Shown in pieces: positions 62,917 to 64,000 of a DNA stretch of 64,000 bases. Under the pieces are notes generated by a model, which did not search any database, was not told where the DNA came from, and was given only the letters and a program-made list of their open reading frames with translations. The translations under genes and the position numbers were made by a program. Every line of letters starts with the position of its first letter. Position 1 is the stretch's first letter. Source of the stretch: DATLED01 sp963750255 (lineage in GTDB: Bacteria > Actinomycetota > Acidimicrobiia > Acidimicrobiales > CADCTF01); the NCBI GenBank assembly GCA_963750255.1, contig CAVVPZ010000001.1:1-64000 (forward strand), given 5' to 3'.

Positions 62917-62933
62917 TGACGTTCGGGCTCGAC

Positions 62934-64000
62934 CTAGGAAAGGATCGAGAATCCCACGATGGCGTTGGTCGCATCAGTGCCGACGCGGCCGACGTTCGTC
63001 GCCTTGCCGGTGGCGAGGTCGATCGCCAACAGCACGCTGTGCGGACTGCCGGTGAGCTGACCGACGATCAGCGCCGTCCCGGTGGCGCCCGGAGCGATGT
63101 CGAAGCCGAAGTCCTTCGACAGTGCGACCCCGAGCGGACCCACCGGAGTGATGGTCGGGGTGTTCGGCGTCGCCTGGATGGCGAGGCTGTCGTTCCCGTA
63201 GTTGATGTCGTACAGGACGGTGGTGGTGGCCCCGGACACGTTGTTCGTGTACGCCGCACCGGCGAAGCCAGCCGGGATGTCGCCGTCACGCTGCTCGCCC
63301 GGCGTCGCCGGGTCGCTGTCGACCACCGGCGTCACGCCGGCGGCCACCGTCTGGTTGAGGCGAAGGTTCTCGCCCGAATCGGAGATGACCCGAATGCGGT
63401 CGACCGTCGGGTTGAAGTCGAACCCGAACGCCGATGCGAGGCGCATCTGGAACGGCGTCCCGATGTTGGTCGTCTCGCCGGCAACCGTCGACTTGACGAG
63501 TTGCATCACGAGCGCTGTCGGCGTCGGATCGACGTTCGACGTGGGGACGGTGCCGACGATCAGGAGCAGGTAGGCATCCGTGGTGCCGGGGCGGAAGTCG
63601 GCCCCGACGATCTGGGCACCCTGCGTCTCGAACGAGCGGAGGACCGAGGCTGCTTCCGGTCGCTCGGTGTCGATCAGCACGATGTTGGCCTTGGTCCCGG
63701 TCGTCGTGGTGATGCCGACGGCGGTGTGGCCCTTGAGCTGGCCGCGCACGGCTCCGCCGGTGAATTCAGCGTTGTGCACGTTGACGTAGAAGCCCTGCGG
63801 GTTGGCCCGGATCTCGGCGGCGAGCGCCTTGTCCACGTCTTGGCAGGCCGCAGAGGTGCCGTTTCGCGTCAGGTGCGGTCAACGTGATCACGACGGGACC
63901 GGCCACGCCGGCAGCACCACGGTGGATGTGGGCCGCCGTTGCCTTGGCGATGCTGTTGACCTTGAGGTTGTAGCAGAGCTCGGTGTCCGTGAAGTCGAGC
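62934..64000 (-). CDS. Secreted CHRD-DUF4394 protein, 5' end beyond the window, one frameshift
   Basis: Incomplete at the right edge. From 64,000 it reads FTDTELCYNLKVNSIAKATA and AAHIHRGAAGVAGPVVITL, then after a frameshift near 63,860 ALAAEIRANPQGFYVNVHNA and EFTGGAVRGQLKGH; this is a CHRD domain (conserved His-x-His and VNVHN...GGAVRGQL). From about 63,690 a DUF4394 domain follows: IVLIDTERPEAASVLRSFET, GIDFNP-like FGFDFNPTVDRIRVISDSGE, NLRLNQTVAAGVTPVVDSDP, AGFAGAAYTNNVSGATTTVL and YDINYGNDSLAIQA, repeated beta-propeller-like strands ending VGFSILS. Both domains are extracellular and of unknown function. The signal peptide would lie beyond the window. Confidence 0.85.

Overview
The window looks like a chimeric metagenomic contig made of three blocks with different gene content and different indel density. 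Bases 1 to about 2,940 carry an alphaproteobacterial-looking (sphingomonad-like) quinol oxidase locus. Bases about 2,950 to 16,855 carry a high-GC actinomycete block resembling Nocardioidaceae. Bases about 16,865 to 64,000 carry a long actinobacterial block whose gene set fits Acidimicrobiia (CarD, DisA/RadA, coproheme decarboxylase ChdC, DUF3263, LytR_C, GpgS). At both joins an open reading frame is cut in mid-domain and abuts an unrelated gene on the other strand. That is what misassembly or chimeric reads would give, although recent transfer cannot be excluded from sequence alone. The taxonomic labels are inferences from protein character.

Block A (minus strand): the tail of a molybdopterin oxidoreductase, a DUF4396 membrane protein, then cyoA and the start of cyoB, all with single-base frameshifts. 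Block B: the C-terminus of a secreted protease-like protein with an LPATG sorting signal, crotonyl-CoA carboxylase/reductase, a DivIVA-domain protein, a badly degraded AI-2E-family permease, an SDR, an alpha/beta hydrolase, a fused tandem 3-hydroxyacyl-CoA dehydrogenase, the mismatch endonuclease NucS, and an SRPBCC-ArsR operon preceded by two matching palindromic operators. Almost every gene here has several indels, which look like sequencing error because the family motifs continue in the next frame.

Block C runs: acyl-CoA synthetase fragment; Gly-rich membrane protein; a two-component system preceded by a translationally coupled 32-residue hydrophobic peptide; a REC-GAF-EAL protein; NUDIX hydrolase; orphan response regulator; the nitrogen set amt-glnB-glnD; a sugar epimerase; small unknown genes; NIL/LarE/AlaX; a branched-chain amino acid ABC operon livJ-(terminator)-livHMGF; chdC; a MerR-glyoxalase fusion; a SpoIID protein; an M48 protease; groEL under two CIRCE elements; a receiver protein; moaD and thrC; a compatible-solute neighbourhood (gpgS, glycerate kinase, otsA, otsB); a sigma-like fragment; LytR_C, DUF3263, tRNA-Thr and a sigma-70 factor; rlmB-ispF-ispD-PIN/TRAM-carD; a Crp regulator; dienelactone hydrolase, disA and radA; and a CHRD-DUF4394 secreted protein running off the end. 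From about 34.8 kb to 54 kb I detect no frameshift.

The most interesting non-genic structure is a set of interspersed, partly palindromic intergenic repeats in block C (51.76 and 62.77 kb; 19.2 and 31.7 kb; 27.35 and 43.4 kb) and a separate inverted-repeat-bounded duplicated element in block B (12.1 to 12.5 kb). I found no CRISPR array, insertion sequence, phage module or recognisable defence island.
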